Assembly: GCF_003003885.1 (NCBI RefSeq)
Contig: NZ_PVWN01000042.1
Coordinates: 1-40,256, forward strand
Source of the DNA: Chlorogloea sp. CCALA 695
GTDB lineage: Bacteria; Cyanobacteriota; Cyanobacteriia; Cyanobacteriales; Chroococcidiopsidaceae
Direction: 5' to 3'
Length of the DNA stretch: 40,256 bases
Below, one piece after another: positions 24,954 to 32,467 of this stretch. The first letter of the stretch is position 1; each line of letters opens with the position of its first letter. The position numbers and the translations under genes were made by a program. The notes below the pieces were generated by a model, which had not been told where the DNA came from, did no database searches, and saw nothing but the letters and a program-made list of their open reading frames with translations.

Positions 24954-25193
24954 ATGCACTATTCATGCTCTTGCTGCGGTTATTTAACATTTACCGAAGT
25001 TTGTGGAACGTTTGAAATCTGTCCAGTTTGTTTCTGGGAAGATGATAGTACCCAAAGTAAAGCTCCGAATTATGAAGGCGGAGCTAATGAAATTAGTTTG
25101 TTAAAAGCAAGGGAAAACTTTGTAAAATATGGAGCAGTTAAAGAAGAATTTATGGGCAACGTTAGAAAGGCATTGCCTGAAGAAACTCCTTGA
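24954..25193 (+). CDS. CPCC family cysteine-rich protein
   Basis: A 79-residue protein of the CPCC family. The N-terminal half shows two Cys pairs, CSCC (5-8) and CPVC, separated by a loop with VCGTFEI and followed by FWEDD, which suggests a small zinc-ribbon-like fold. Length is normal for the family. It begins 2 bp after the S-formylglutathione hydrolase stop, so it is likely cotranscribed. Function is unknown. Confidence 0.82.
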   Translation: MHYSCSCCGYLTFTEVCGTFEICPVCFWEDDSTQSKAPNYEGGANEISLLKARENFVKYGAVKEEFMGNVRKALPEETP

Positions 25194-25200
25194 TGGATAA

Positions 25201-25491
25201 CTATTTGCGGCTTTTCCAGTATCCAGGTTCTCGGCTACAATGCGTTACCGCCAAAATCAGAATATAGTCTTGTTCAACAGTATAGAGAATCATATATGGA
25301 AATTTGCGCGTCATACAACGCCGCATATCCTCATTAATCACAAGATAACGAGTGGGATACTCTTTAATTTGATATACTGCATCCTCAATAGAATTAATAA
25401 ATGCCTGCGCTAACTCAGTTCTTTGTTTTTTGTAGTGTTGAACCGCATCAGCGTACTCTGCTAGGGCTTCAGGGTGAAATACATATTTCAT
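25201..25491 (-). CDS. RelE/ParE family toxin
   Basis: The toxin of a type II toxin-antitoxin pair (96 residues). The family pattern is clear: MKYVFHPEALAEYADAVQHY at the N-terminus and the C-terminal strands RKFPYMILYTVEQDYILILAVTH followed by SREPGYW. Its ATG overlaps the antitoxin TGA (ATGA), as is usual for coupled pairs. Whether it cleaves mRNA (RelE-like) or blocks gyrase (ParE-like) cannot be told. Confidence 0.88.
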   Translation of the reverse strand: MKYVFHPEALAEYADAVQHYKKQRTELAQAFINSIEDAVYQIKEYPTRYLVINEDMRRCMTRKFPYMILYTVEQDYILILAVTHCSREPGYWKSRK

Positions 25492-25718
25492 TGCTCAAGT
25501 AATAACCTTGCTTGAGACAAAGCTTCATCTCCTGTAACTGTCTGTACAGAGCCGCTTTGCACTTCATCCCGTCTTTTCTTTGCTTCCACGAGCCAAGTTG
25601 CCTGAATAATTGGGTCGATATCAAACTCTAAGCTTTCTACTAGCTTTTCTACTAGAATTGCTCTTGATCTACTAGGTAAAGATAATATTTCTTCTGTCAG
25701 TTGCTCAATTGACCGCAT
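25488..25718 (-). CDS. Addiction-module antitoxin
   Basis: The antitoxin of the RelE/ParE pair. The start is placed at ATG 25718 (MRSIEQLTEEILSLP, 76 residues), the usual length of this antitoxin family; the longer frame begins at a TTG at 25778 and lacks family similarity in its extra 20 residues. Visible features are the helical LPSRSRAILVEKLVESLE and the C-terminal toxin-binding region AKKRRDEVQSGSVQTVTGDEAL. It precedes and overlaps the toxin gene. Confidence 0.82.
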   Translation of the reverse strand: MRSIEQLTEEILSLPSRSRAILVEKLVESLEFDIDPIIQATWLVEAKKRRDEVQSGSVQTVTGDEALSQARLLLEQ

Positions 25719-25791
25719 AACATTTTGCCAAATGCTTAACCAGTGCTTGTATCGTAATAAGTTTAGCCCAAGTCCCAAGAATTAATTAGAA

Positions 25792-25826
25792 GCGATCGCA
25801 TTTACTAATTAGTGTAATGCGATCGC
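25792..25826 (-). terminator. HIP1-armed hairpin downstream of the amidohydrolase gene
   Basis: A perfect 11 bp inverted repeat, GCGATCGCATT and AATGCGATCGC, with HIP1 at both outer ends and a second self-complementary ACTAATTAGT inside the loop. It lies 14 bp past the amidohydrolase stop codon. On the minus strand it is followed by an AT-rich but not U-only tract, so termination is probable rather than certain. Confidence 0.5.
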
Positions 25827-25839
25827 CCTGTATCTTTAA

Positions 25840-27237
25840 TTAACTTACAGCAGGTGAAGGCGCTGTTAAGTAGCTAGGTAAAGAGTTTTGTAAGGTTTTG
25901 CCATAAAGCGCCAAAGCATTACCGCCTAACAATAGTTCTAAATGTTCACGGTCATAATCGGCAACTTCTGCCGCATCTTTGACACAATTATGCAATACTC
26001 CGTCCCAATGTCCGTAGTCTCCAGAGAAACAAGTTAAGTGTTTGCCTATTTCACCCATCGCTACAGGAAGGTAAGCGGGGCCCGGATCGTCGGATTCAAA
26101 GGAAGTATAAATTTGTCCTCTATGAAAATACTCCATTGGATCGCGGTGACGTAAGTCGTAATGCTCGTACAAGCTTTCATCATTGATTTTTGCCGGATCG
26201 TGTTGAGTATTCCACAATAAGTCAAACATATTCTTTGCTTGACTAATTAAGTTGAAGTTGTTGCTAGTGCCTCTTTCTTGCACCATTAGCTTAGTAAACT
26301 CCATCAAAGAAGGGCGATAAGGCTTCTTAGGATCGAAGTCCCGAATCCTTTTTTCCCAATGCTCGTGGAAAGCATGAGCCAAATCTGGCAACCAACCGCA
26401 ACCACCTTCTAAAAAGCCTACACGCAAAGTAGGGAATTGTTCAAAAGCGCCATCAAAAACCATTCGCGCTAAAGCTAGTTGTTGCTGATTTCTTTGTACA
26501 AAAATATGTGTAAGTACAAAAGTTTCCGTATAGTCAGCAATTCCGCCTACCATATACGAACCTGGGCCGCCATGAATACCAAGGGCAATATCTAAGTCTA
26601 CCGCCGCTTGCAAAATGGGGCGAAAGTCTGGGTGACTGATAGTTTTGCAACTACGTATTTCTGGGAAAGCATCGGGGGCTTTGGGGTGAGGAATGGGCAT
26701 ATTTGGCGCAACTGCTACGCTAATCATGCCTAATTCGTTGATACAACGGTGCATTTCAGCAACAGCTTCGTTGACATCTTGCAGAGGTAAAACACCAATG
26801 GGCTTGAGTCTGTTATCGTAGCCTCTACAATCATCCGCTATGTAGCTGTTGTAAGCGCGACAAAGGGCGATCGCGAAGTCTTTATCTAAAATACTCGAAA
26901 AGACTAAATTGAGCGTACCGTAAATCACATGAACATCTACCCCTTCGGTGTCCATATGTTCGATGCGTACGCGGTTAAACATTGCCCCTAGCGTTGTGTC
27001 GGGGTGTAAGTTGCGAAAACCGCCTTTACCCATCCCTTGGGGCTGCGGAAACATCCGCATATAATCATTTTTGCCCGTTGCTGGATTAAAGTCTACAATC
27101 CTTGCTCTTTGGTCGCCGAGACTGTCGATCGCAAGTCCGATGCGATCGCGGTACTCTGGATCTAAATACTCGCGCAATACTAAGGGATTTTCTAACTTGT
27201 GGGCATCGGCATCAATGACTTTCAAACCCTGATACAT
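25840..27237 (-). CDS. Amidohydrolase-2 family metal-dependent hydrolase
   Basis: A TIM-barrel metal hydrolase or decarboxylase of the Amidohydro_2 group. It shows the N-terminal metal motif VIDADAH (D9, D11, H13), MDTEGVDVHVIYGT, a mid-chain histidine in LGIHGGPGSY, the strand VGFLEGGCGWLP, and the C-terminal metal Asp region FSGDYGHWDG. Length is 465. A GAGG ribosome site precedes the ATG. It resembles members annotated as predicted TIM-barrel hydrolases acting on cyclic or aromatic acids; the substrate is unknown. It lies just before the lipid-modifying genes on the same strand but is about 100 bp away. Confidence 0.85.
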   Translation of the reverse strand: MYQGLKVIDADAHKLENPLVLREYLDPEYRDRIGLAIDSLGDQRARIVDFNPATGKNDYMRMFPQPQGMGKGGFRNLHPDTTLGAMFNRVRIEHMDTEGVDVHVIYGTLNLVFSSILDKDFAIALCRAYNSYIADDCRGYDNRLKPIGVLPLQDVNEAVAEMHRCINELGMISVAVAPNMPIPHPKAPDAFPEIRSCKTISHPDFRPILQAAVDLDIALGIHGGPGSYMVGGIADYTETFVLTHIFVQRNQQQLALARMVFDGAFEQFPTLRVGFLEGGCGWLPDLAHAFHEHWEKRIRDFDPKKPYRPSLMEFTKLMVQERGTSNNFNLISQAKNMFDLLWNTQHDPAKINDESLYEHYDLRHRDPMEYFHRGQIYTSFESDDPGPAYLPVAMGEIGKHLTCFSGDYGHWDGVLHNCVKDAAEVADYDREHLELLLGGNALALYGKTLQNSLPSYLTAPSPAVS

Positions 27238-27338
27238 GAATTATCCTCAAAGTCAATAGGTGAAATTTTTTTGCAGCACTCGGTCTAATGTAGCGAAAAC
27301 AAGCTGTATTAGCTAGTTTTTGGCTGACAAATTTAAAA

Positions 27339-27656
27339 TTAAGCCGTTTTTTGTTGCAAATATTGCCAAACTTGGCGCAAACCAAACCACCGTTGAAACG
27401 ACCACATTAAGGAGGTAGGAATAGTTACCCAGACAGGGTATTTAGCAAAAGCGGGTTGATTCTTTTCAAAAATAAAGTGTCCGCCTATAGCCAACACTTG
27501 CGTTAAAACTAAGCAAACCACCGTCAGCCGCCAATCGTAGAATAAAATGAATGGAGAGGCGATCGCTAAAATATTAGTAATATGGTGCAATAGTTGATTA
27601 ATGGGGTGCTGGTGACACTGGGCAAAATAAACTTTAGCTTCTTGAAAATAAGTCAA
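27339..27656 (-). CDS. Mpo1-like (DUF962) membrane protein
   Basis: A 105-residue Mpo1/DUF962 family protein. Key family blocks are CHQHPINQLLHHI (res. ~14-26) and GGHFIFEKNQPAF (~58-70), with the histidines that bind Fe2+ in yeast Mpo1. Hydrophobic segments are at ~30-55 and ~75-90. Yeast Mpo1 is an iron-dependent dioxygenase that shortens 2-hydroxy fatty acids during phytosphingosine breakdown. Here the gene follows a fatty-acid hydroxylase-superfamily gene by 25 bp, so an acyl hydroxylation and alpha-oxidation pair is an attractive inference. The bacterial function is not proven. Confidence 0.78.
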   Translation of the reverse strand: MTYFQEAKVYFAQCHQHPINQLLHHITNILAIASPFILFYDWRLTVVCLVLTQVLAIGGHFIFEKNQPAFAKYPVWVTIPTSLMWSFQRWFGLRQVWQYLQQKTA

Positions 27657-27681
27657 AATAATTCTCCTTTTAGTTGCTAAT

Positions 27682-28185
27682 TTACCACCATCGCAGTTGT
27701 AGCAAGTTCCGCTCTGGCTGACTCAATTCCTCTTCTGTTAACCAATCTACCAACTTGTAAGTACCAAAAACTTTATCCCACCAATCTACAGCTAAACCAA
27801 AATTGTGATCCCACATTCCGTACTTATGATGAACGTAATGAACGGGCATTTTCATCCAAAAACACTTAGTGGGGTTTTCGTGTTGGAGTTGATGAGCATA
27901 AGCGGAGAAAGCAGCGTATGCAAGACTACCCAAAAGCCAGCCAATACCCGCAATCCAAGAGTACAGGAACATCGCCGCGATTAAAACAATAGCTCCTTGG
28001 ATATAATCTCGAAATTCCCACAGTACACCTTGTCCGATGTTCTTTCGATGGTGTTCTAAGTGACGCGCGCCGACTTTTTTTGAGACGTGCATCAATCGAT
28101 GCAGCCAATACTCTAATAAACTTGCTAAGACAAAAGCTAAAGTAAAACAAAAAACCGCCAAAGATACGTCTGACGCTTTCAGCAT
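27682..28185 (-). CDS. Fatty acid hydroxylase / sterol desaturase superfamily protein
   Basis: A 167-residue membrane di-iron oxygenase of the fatty-acid hydroxylase superfamily. The histidine clusters are HRLMH (near res. 29-33), HLEHHRK (~42-48), HQLQH (~97-101) and HYVHHKYG (~115-122), followed by the typical VDWWDKVFGTYK. Hydrophobic segments are at ~8-25 and ~60-90. It is short compared with eukaryotic sphingolipid C4-hydroxylases or fatty-acid 2-hydroxylases. Carotenoid hydroxylase is another possibility. It has a GGAGG ribosome site and is divergent from the GH3-like gene by 71 bp. Confidence 0.85.
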   Translation of the reverse strand: MLKASDVSLAVFCFTLAFVLASLLEYWLHRLMHVSKKVGARHLEHHRKNIGQGVLWEFRDYIQGAIVLIAAMFLYSWIAGIGWLLGSLAYAAFSAYAHQLQHENPTKCFWMKMPVHYVHHKYGMWDHNFGLAVDWWDKVFGTYKLVDWLTEEELSQPERNLLQLRWW

Positions 28186-28256
28186 AAATCCTCCTACAGT
28201 GTGGATTAGGCATTATTGATTTTTAATCCGATCAAGCTAAATTTTGCAACCTCATA

Positions 28257-29930
28257 ATGGCAAATTTCTTACTTCCCCTTCTAACTACTGTCGCTAATCA
28301 AGTTAAAAATAACTTTATCCAAAAAACTCGACAAACAAACGCTGTTCAAGAACAATTTTTGCGAAAGCTACTTTTTGCGTATCAAAATACTGAGCTTGGA
28401 CGCGCTTACAAAATCGGCGAAATCAAAACTATAGATCAGTTTAGAAGCCGTATTCCCGTTTTACCTTATAGCAGTTACGAGCGATTGTGCGATCGCATTG
28501 CCAAAGGAGAACAAAATATTCTTACTAGCGACCCGGTAGTATATTTTAATCTTACTAGCGGTTCTACGAGCAAGCAAAAGCTAATTCCCGTTACTAAACG
28601 TTTTCAAAATTCCTTACTTCAACCCAATCTCACCAGCATCGGCTTTTTACAGGAAGCCTTGAAATCCCAAGGGCGCAAATTTGGCAAACTTCTAGCCACA
28701 AATTCCGTCCAACTTGTCGGGACAACTAGCGGCGGTATTGACTACGGGACTGCAAGTGTGGGAGTTTTACGCATGGGAAAGTTTGTCTACGAACAACTAT
28801 TTGCTCATCCTTACGAAACTTTGCAGCCTGCCGATAGTTTAGCTCGTCATTATATTTGCTTGTTATTTGCTTTAGCAAACCCCAATTTGCGCGGAATTGG
28901 GGCAAATTTTCCGATGTTGGTATTGCGAATCTGCAACTATTTAGAGCTTTACACCGAAGACTTAATTAAGGATTTGGAAACCGGAAAAATCGCTAGTTGG
29001 TTAAGTTTAGAGCCAGAAGTTCGCGCCCTTTTAGAACGACAAATAGTGGCAAACCCCCGTCGCGCCGCGCAATTAAGAGAAATTTACAAGTCTCATGGCA
29101 TCTTGACTCCAAAACTTGCTTGGTCTAACCTATCTTTTGTGGCTACGGCGCGGGGCGGCACGTCTGATTTTTACTTTGAGCGATTTCCTACTTACTTTGA
29201 GGATACACCGGGTTTTGGAGCGGTTTATTCCTCCGCCGAAGGCACGTTTAGCATTAACCACGCTCTCAATACCGATGGTAGTATTTTAGCGATTGAAAGT
29301 GGCTTTTTTGAGTTTATCCCCCAAGACCAATGGGAAGCGGCTCATCCCCAAACTTTACTCGCAACAGAAGTTAAACCGGGGGAACTTTACCGGATTTTAG
29401 TGACTAATTACAGTGGCTTTTACCGTTACGATATTGGCGATGTGGTTGAAGTTGTGGGTTTTTACGAGCAAGCGCCGTTGCTCGTATTTCGCTATCGTCG
29501 CGGTGGGTTGATTTCCTCTACTACAGAAAAAACTACCGAGTTTCATGTAACTAAAGTAATGCAAGACTTGCAGCAAAAATTCTCTGTACTTTTAGAAGAT
29601 TTTTGTATAACTTTATCCGACGAGACACTTCCGCCTTCTTACCTTGTCAACATTGAACTCGCGCCTGGTGAAATCTTAGAAGATTATTCAGGATTTTTAA
29701 CAGCTTTCGATCTATTGCTGCAAGAAAATAATACTTCCTACGCAATTAAACGTCCCGATCCTATTCCCTCCCCACGCTTGCGAGTGCTTGCGTTGGGAAG
29801 CTTTGCGATTGTACGTCAGCGTCAGTTGCTTAAAGGCATTCCCGATTCTCAACTAAAATTTCCGCATATCAGCGATGATCGCAATTTTCTATCAGGGTTA
29901 AAGGTAGAGCAAGAAATTAGACTTGATTAA
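28257..29930 (+). CDS. GH3 family adenylate-forming enzyme
   Basis: A 557-residue member of the GH3 superfamily, the plant auxin- and jasmonate-amino-acid synthetase group. These enzymes adenylate a carboxylic acid and usually pass it to an amine. The nucleotide-binding motif is LTSGSTSKQKLIPVT (res. 99-113). The C-terminal part shows EVKPGELYRILVTNYSGFYRYDIGDVV, the second ATP motif, and VFRYRRGG. Bacterial members are poorly characterised. It lies divergent to the hydroxylase/Mpo1-like genes, and its end overlaps that of the convergent transporter gene by four bases. It could conjugate or activate a fatty acid. Confidence 0.85.
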   Translation: MANFLLPLLTTVANQVKNNFIQKTRQTNAVQEQFLRKLLFAYQNTELGRAYKIGEIKTIDQFRSRIPVLPYSSYERLCDRIAKGEQNILTSDPVVYFNLTSGSTSKQKLIPVTKRFQNSLLQPNLTSIGFLQEALKSQGRKFGKLLATNSVQLVGTTSGGIDYGTASVGVLRMGKFVYEQLFAHPYETLQPADSLARHYICLLFALANPNLRGIGANFPMLVLRICNYLELYTEDLIKDLETGKIASWLSLEPEVRALLERQIVANPRRAAQLREIYKSHGILTPKLAWSNLSFVATARGGTSDFYFERFPTYFEDTPGFGAVYSSAEGTFSINHALNTDGSILAIESGFFEFIPQDQWEAAHPQTLLATEVKPGELYRILVTNYSGFYRYDIGDVVEVVGFYEQAPLLVFRYRRGGLISSTTEKTTEFHVTKVMQDLQQKFSVLLEDFCITLSDETLPPSYLVNIELAPGEILEDYSGFLTAFDLLLQENNTSYAIKRPDPIPSPRLRVLALGSFAIVRQRQLLKGIPDSQLKFPHISDDRNFLSGLKVEQEIRLD

Positions 29931-31102
29931 CCATCTTGACTCAACAACATTAAAACTCCCGCCGTAATCGCCACAAGCGCCGCCCCATAAAAAACTGTTT
30001 CTAATCCACCATAATTAAACATTGGTCTAAGAATAATTGGAGATAAAAACTGTCCCAAAAACCCCGCTCCTGTACCCGCCGCTAAAACACTCGATCGCAA
30101 ATTGGGGATAGCAAGATTGGCTAAAGCGCTATAAACGTTGGGTAACACTAGCCCAAACCCTACACCAAACAAAATCGCCGTGAAAATAATGGGGCCGATT
30201 GTGTGCAGTAAAGGTATAAGTATCAATGTTATAGCCATCAATGTACAGCCCATTGCGATCGCCCTAGGCAACCCCAATTTCTGCGCCACCCCTTTGCTCC
30301 CAAAAGCGGAAATAGCCGCCGCTCCGATGGCTCTTGAAGCTAAGACAACACCGTTTAAAACTGCCCCCGCCCCAATTGTGGTTTTGAGGTAAAGCGGCGC
30401 GTAAATCACCACTGCATACATGGCAACAGATACCAATAGCAACGTAAGTAACAACCATAAAGTTTGAGGTTGTCTTAAAACTTGGCTTAATTTGTAGTTT
30501 ATTTCCTTTGCCAGGGCTGGTTTTTTGTCTTTCCTCAAAACTACCCTTGCTAAAATAGCTAAAGGCAGTCCTAAAGCGTAAAGATAAAAAGTATATTGCC
30601 AGTTATTAGCCCCCACGAAGCCCCCAAGAAGCGGGAACAAAATTCCTGTAATTGTTAGGGTGCTGGTAGCGTAGCCTAGTGCTACACTTCGGGACTCTCC
30701 TTCGTAGTTACTGCCTAATAACCCCAAACTAGCGGCGGCGATTCCTCCACTAGCTGCGCCAATCAAACCCCGCGTCACTAATAAGGGGATAAAACTGGAC
30801 ATAAAAGCTCCCGCTACCCCAAATAGAGCGTAACAAAATAGCGAAGCAACTAACACTTTTACTCGCCCTAGGCGGTCTGCCAGAATGCCCAATAAAGGGC
30901 TAAACAAAGCCAAGGTGAGACAATGGACGCTAACTAAATTGGCAGCCAGTCCCGGATCTAGTTGGAGTTGTTGTACTATATCGGGTAGAACCGGGGCGAT
31001 TACACCCCCCGCCATAGTAGTTAGGGAACCAGATGCTAAAAGGATTAATAACTTAGGATCGTTTAGTTTCAAAAAATTATCGCTCGTTTTGTCTACAGTC
31101 AA
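29927..31102 (-). CDS. MFS transporter (drug/metabolite efflux type)
   Basis: A 12-helix major-facilitator protein of 391 residues. It has the loop 2-3 signature GILADRLGRVKVLV (res. ~70-83) and the efflux-type motif C region near helix 5 (ATSTLTITGILFPLLGGFVG). No ATG is available before the first helix; the frame starts at TTG 31102 without a clear ribosome site. It is divergent from the Rieske oxygenase gene, with an 8-11-8 inverted repeat between them, suggesting shared control. The substrate is unknown; a product of this neighbourhood is possible. Confidence 0.85.
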   Translation of the reverse strand: MTVDKTSDNFLKLNDPKLLILLASGSLTTMAGGVIAPVLPDIVQQLQLDPGLAANLVSVHCLTLALFSPLLGILADRLGRVKVLVASLFCYALFGVAGAFMSSFIPLLVTRGLIGAASGGIAAASLGLLGSNYEGESRSVALGYATSTLTITGILFPLLGGFVGANNWQYTFYLYALGLPLAILARVVLRKDKKPALAKEINYKLSQVLRQPQTLWLLLTLLLVSVAMYAVVIYAPLYLKTTIGAGAVLNGVVLASRAIGAAAISAFGSKGVAQKLGLPRAIAMGCTLMAITLILIPLLHTIGPIIFTAILFGVGFGLVLPNVYSALANLAIPNLRSSVLAAGTGAGFLGQFLSPIILRPMFNYGGLETVFYGAALVAITAGVLMLLSQDG

Positions 31103-31131
31103 AATAGGTGTATAAATTTTTACAACGCCAG

Positions 31132-31158
31132 TATAGATCGCTGACTTACAGATCTATA
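31132..31158. promoter_or_regulatory. Candidate operator between MFS and Rieske genes
   Basis: A perfect 8 bp inverted repeat, TATAGATC and GATCTATA, with an 11 bp spacer lies between the divergent transporter and oxygenase genes. Placement and symmetry suggest a binding site for a dimeric regulator acting on both promoters. No regulator gene is adjacent. Confidence 0.4.
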
Positions 31159-31219
31159 TTTTGACTAAAAAAATCCTTAACGCTAAATTTTGTCATAGAA
31201 GTTGTCAACAATACCGATA

Positions 31220-32284
31220 ATGAAGCAACTAGCCCCAAATTTAACTAGCCAAGTAGTCGAAAATAATGTCCGCGAAGTAGGTATAAATCCTAACTATTGG
31301 TATGCGGTAGGGTGGGCAGACAGACTAAAAATTGGGGAAATCATGCCTGTGGTTATTTGGTCACAGGCGATCGCAATTTACCGCGACGAACTAGGTCAAA
31401 TCCATGCCCTAGAGGACGCGTGTCCCCACAAAGGCGTTGCCCTCCATCAGGGTGCAGTAACGGGCTGTAATCTTGCTTGTGGGTATCATGGGTGGGAATT
31501 TAACGGCGAAGGGGATTGTGTCAATATTCCCTACTTACCCAAAACCCAAAAGCTACCCCGCGCCCAAACCCGTAGTTATCCAGTAGAGGAAAAATATAAT
31601 GTAATTTGGCTATTTCCGGGCGATCGCGCTTTAGCTAACACCCAAAACTTACCAGATATTCCCGAACTCAGTCAAAAAGAATGGTTAGTAGTTCCTTTGT
31701 CTGCCCACTTTCAGGCACATTTTTCAATCTGCAATGAAAATACTATGGATGTATTTCATGGCTTTTTGCACCAAAAATTACAAGGTTGGTTCGATCCGGT
31801 ACTTGTAAACTTGCGCGAGACAGAAACCGCCGTTTGCGCCGATTATCAAGTTTCCTATCGCGGGTGGATGGCTAAATTTTTGGGACTAAGCGAAAAAGCC
31901 GACCAAGTTACAACTTTACCCGTAGCAGTTCAGTATCATTACCCTAACTACTACACAACTTTGCAAGGAGTTTCTAGCCTGTACCTTTTTAGATTGCCCG
32001 TAAGTGCTACAGAAAGTAGGTCTTTTGCGTTGTTTTTCTTTAAAGTTCGTCTACCGCAGTCAATTTTAAAACCGTTACAGCCATTGTTACAAAAGCTGCT
32101 AAGGCGTTTAGTATTAGAGAAATTTTTAGCTCAAGATATAGAGATGATTGAAAGCGAACAACGGACTTATTTAGCTAACCGCGATCGCCGTTACGTCGAA
32201 ATCAACCCAGCAATCATTGCTATTCAACGATTAATTGTGCGACAGTACGAACAATTTTTACAACAATCTAGTCAAAAAAAATGA
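31220..32284 (+). CDS. Rieske non-haem iron oxygenase (alpha subunit type)
   Basis: A Rieske oxygenase of ~354 residues. The Rieske cluster ligands are in CPH (C68, H70) and CGYH (C87, H90). The mononuclear iron site is NENTMDVFHGFLH (D177, H180, H184 in this numbering). I chose the ATG at 31220; an in-frame TTG at 31202 adds six residues, and neither has a clear ribosome site. No C-terminal transmembrane helices are seen, unlike the plant PAO/Tic55 type. Members hydroxylate or desaturate aromatic, sterol or lipid-like substrates. No reductase is adjacent, so it probably takes electrons from ferredoxin. It lies directly upstream of the ceramide-like cassette. Confidence 0.88.
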   Translation: MKQLAPNLTSQVVENNVREVGINPNYWYAVGWADRLKIGEIMPVVIWSQAIAIYRDELGQIHALEDACPHKGVALHQGAVTGCNLACGYHGWEFNGEGDCVNIPYLPKTQKLPRAQTRSYPVEEKYNVIWLFPGDRALANTQNLPDIPELSQKEWLVVPLSAHFQAHFSICNENTMDVFHGFLHQKLQGWFDPVLVNLRETETAVCADYQVSYRGWMAKFLGLSEKADQVTTLPVAVQYHYPNYYTTLQGVSSLYLFRLPVSATESRSFALFFFKVRLPQSILKPLQPLLQKLLRRLVLEKFLAQDIEMIESEQRTYLANRDRRYVEINPAIIAIQRLIVRQYEQFLQQSSQKK

Positions 32285-32388
32285 AAGATAAATTTATGCA
32301 AAGACATTCCGATAAAATGTTTTTACTAGATAAATTTCTTAATAAACAGTATCATGTGTTCTCTAATAAGGCTTTTGCTAAAGACTAG
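32281..32388 (+). CDS. Possible 35-residue peptide coupled to the Rieske gene
   Basis: An ATG overlapping the Rieske stop codon (ATGA) opens a 35-codon frame, basic and rich in Lys/Phe (MKDKFMQRHSDKMF start, FAKD end). There is no independent ribosome site and no recognised family. The overlap is the only support; it may be chance. Confidence 0.2.
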   Translation: MKDKFMQRHSDKMFLLDKFLNKQYHVFSNKAFAKD

Positions 32389-32467
32389 ATAGCAAATATA
32401 GAGCCAGCGAGAATCTATTGAGCTACAAACAATCGGCTATTTGGTAAAAGGTGAGGGGAGTAAGTTA

